Positions 5,456 through 5,938 of a stretch of 5,938 nt of DNA are shown here, piece after piece. Both the position numbers and the translations under genes were made by a program. Within the stretch, counting starts at the first letter, position 1. Each line of letters starts with the position of its first letter. Below the pieces are notes generated by a model. That model was not told the DNA's origin. It worked only from the letters and a program-made list of their open reading frames with translations, and ran no database searches. The DNA lies in contig JBGOUY010000272.1 of NCBI GenBank assembly GCA_041477795.1, positions 1 to 5,938 of the forward strand. The letters run 5' to 3'. Origin of the DNA: DATFMP01 sp041477795 (lineage in GTDB: Bacteria > SAR324 > JACQKK01).

Positions 5456-5938
5456 ATGAAGAACCCACTCCCCTTCAAGACCAGCTCGGACATTCCGGTC
5501 AAGGAATGCTACGGGCCGCAGGACCTGGCGCCGGAAACCGGCCGGGAGCGGCCGGGCGTCTTCCCCTACACGCGGGGCGTGCGGCCGGACATGTACCGCG
5601 GCCGGCTCTGGACCATGCGCCAGTACGCCGGCTTCGGCACGGCCAAGGAGTCCAACGCGCGCTATCGCTACCTGCTTGCCAACGGGCAGACGGGCATCTC
5701 GGTGGCCTTCGACCTGCCCACCCAGATCGGCTACGACAGCGACGATGCCCTCGCCGAAGGCGAAGTGGGCAAGACCGGCGTGGCGATCGACTCCCTGGAG
5801 GACATGGAGCTGCTCTTCGACCAGATTCCGCTGGAGAAGGTTTCGGTCTCCATGACGATCAACGCCACCGCCGCGATCCTGCTGGCCATGCTGCTGGCGG
5901 TGGGGCGCAAGCAGGGCCTGCGTGGGGATCAGATCACC
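5456..5938 (+). CDS. Methylmalonyl-CoA mutase large (catalytic) subunit, N-terminal part
   Basis: The first 161 residues are present and the gene runs off the right edge. They match the start of the substrate-binding TIM barrel of coenzyme B12-dependent acyl-CoA mutases, which interconvert methylmalonyl-CoA and succinyl-CoA in propionate metabolism. Landmarks are FPYTRGVRPDMYRGRLWTMR (36-55), QYAGFGTAKESNARYRYLL (56-74), GQTGISVAFDLPTQIGYDSD (77-96), GEVGKTGVAIDSLEDM (102-117) and VSVSMTINATAAILLA (129-144). Tyr57 in RQYAGFG corresponds to the Tyr89 that marks methylmalonyl-CoA mutase; isobutyryl-CoA mutase has Phe and 2-hydroxyisobutyryl-CoA mutase has Ile there. The partner Arg (Arg207 in the P. 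shermanii enzyme) lies outside the window. Ethylmalonyl-CoA mutase stays possible. Whether the B12-binding domain is fused or separate cannot be seen. The start has no strong ribosome binding site, but family alignment begins about 35 residues in, as usual. Confidence 0.93.
   Translation, partial: MKNPLPFKTSSDIPVKECYGPQDLAPETGRERPGVFPYTRGVRPDMYRGRLWTMRQYAGFGTAKESNARYRYLLANGQTGISVAFDLPTQIGYDSDDALAEGEVGKTGVAIDSLEDMELLFDQIPLEKVSVSMTINATAAILLAMLLAVGRKQGLRGDQIT

Overview
The window comes from a GC-rich bacterium (most of it looks close to 70% G+C, with coding regions full of G/C-ending codons and several GTG starts). The genes are a Der GTPase, oligopeptide/dipeptide ABC transporter ATPases, a free-standing AroQ-type chorismate mutase and a B12-dependent acyl-CoA mutase. 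They fit a Proteobacteria-like, Desulfobacterota-like or related uncultivated lineage, but nothing here fixes the phylum. No tRNA, rRNA, CRISPR array, transposase or integrase is visible.

Layout, left to right. Positions 1-162 hold the first part of one ABC ATPase on the + strand. It breaks off just after Walker A and is joined tail to tail, within about positions 121-135, to an oppF/dppF-like ATPase on the - strand (503 down to about 123) that breaks off just after its Q-loop. Both ORFs lose their 3' halves at the same place, so this is a rearrangement or a chimeric join. Upstream of oppF, on the same strand, is a complete oppD/dppD (1588-596). The 92-base gap between them carries two strong adjacent hairpins. 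A divergent gap of about 580 bp (1589-2168) follows, with no convincing gene. Next is der on the + strand (2169-3770).

From about 3775 to 4735 the base composition drops sharply. This low-GC segment holds one - strand gene for an unrecognised protein with three predicted membrane helices and a soluble C-terminal domain; it is the best candidate for horizontally acquired and uncharacterised content. At its right edge lies a tandem pair of GGGGGC/GCCCCC hairpins of REP-like design. High GC then returns with a small monofunctional chorismate mutase (4955-5245), a 210-bp gap with a perfect dyad and a TAGACT box, and the start of a methylmalonyl-CoA mutase-type large subunit (5456 to beyond the right edge).

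Functionally the window is mostly housekeeping: peptide uptake (OppDF), ribosome assembly (Der), the chorismate-to-prephenate step, and propionyl/methylmalonyl-CoA metabolism. The genes do not form one pathway. The unusual content is in the joins and gaps: the ABC/ABC junction, the double hairpin between oppD and oppF, the low-GC island, the paired hairpin repeat, and a near-identical AT-rich 12-mer placed 26-29 bases ahead of both der and the mutase gene.
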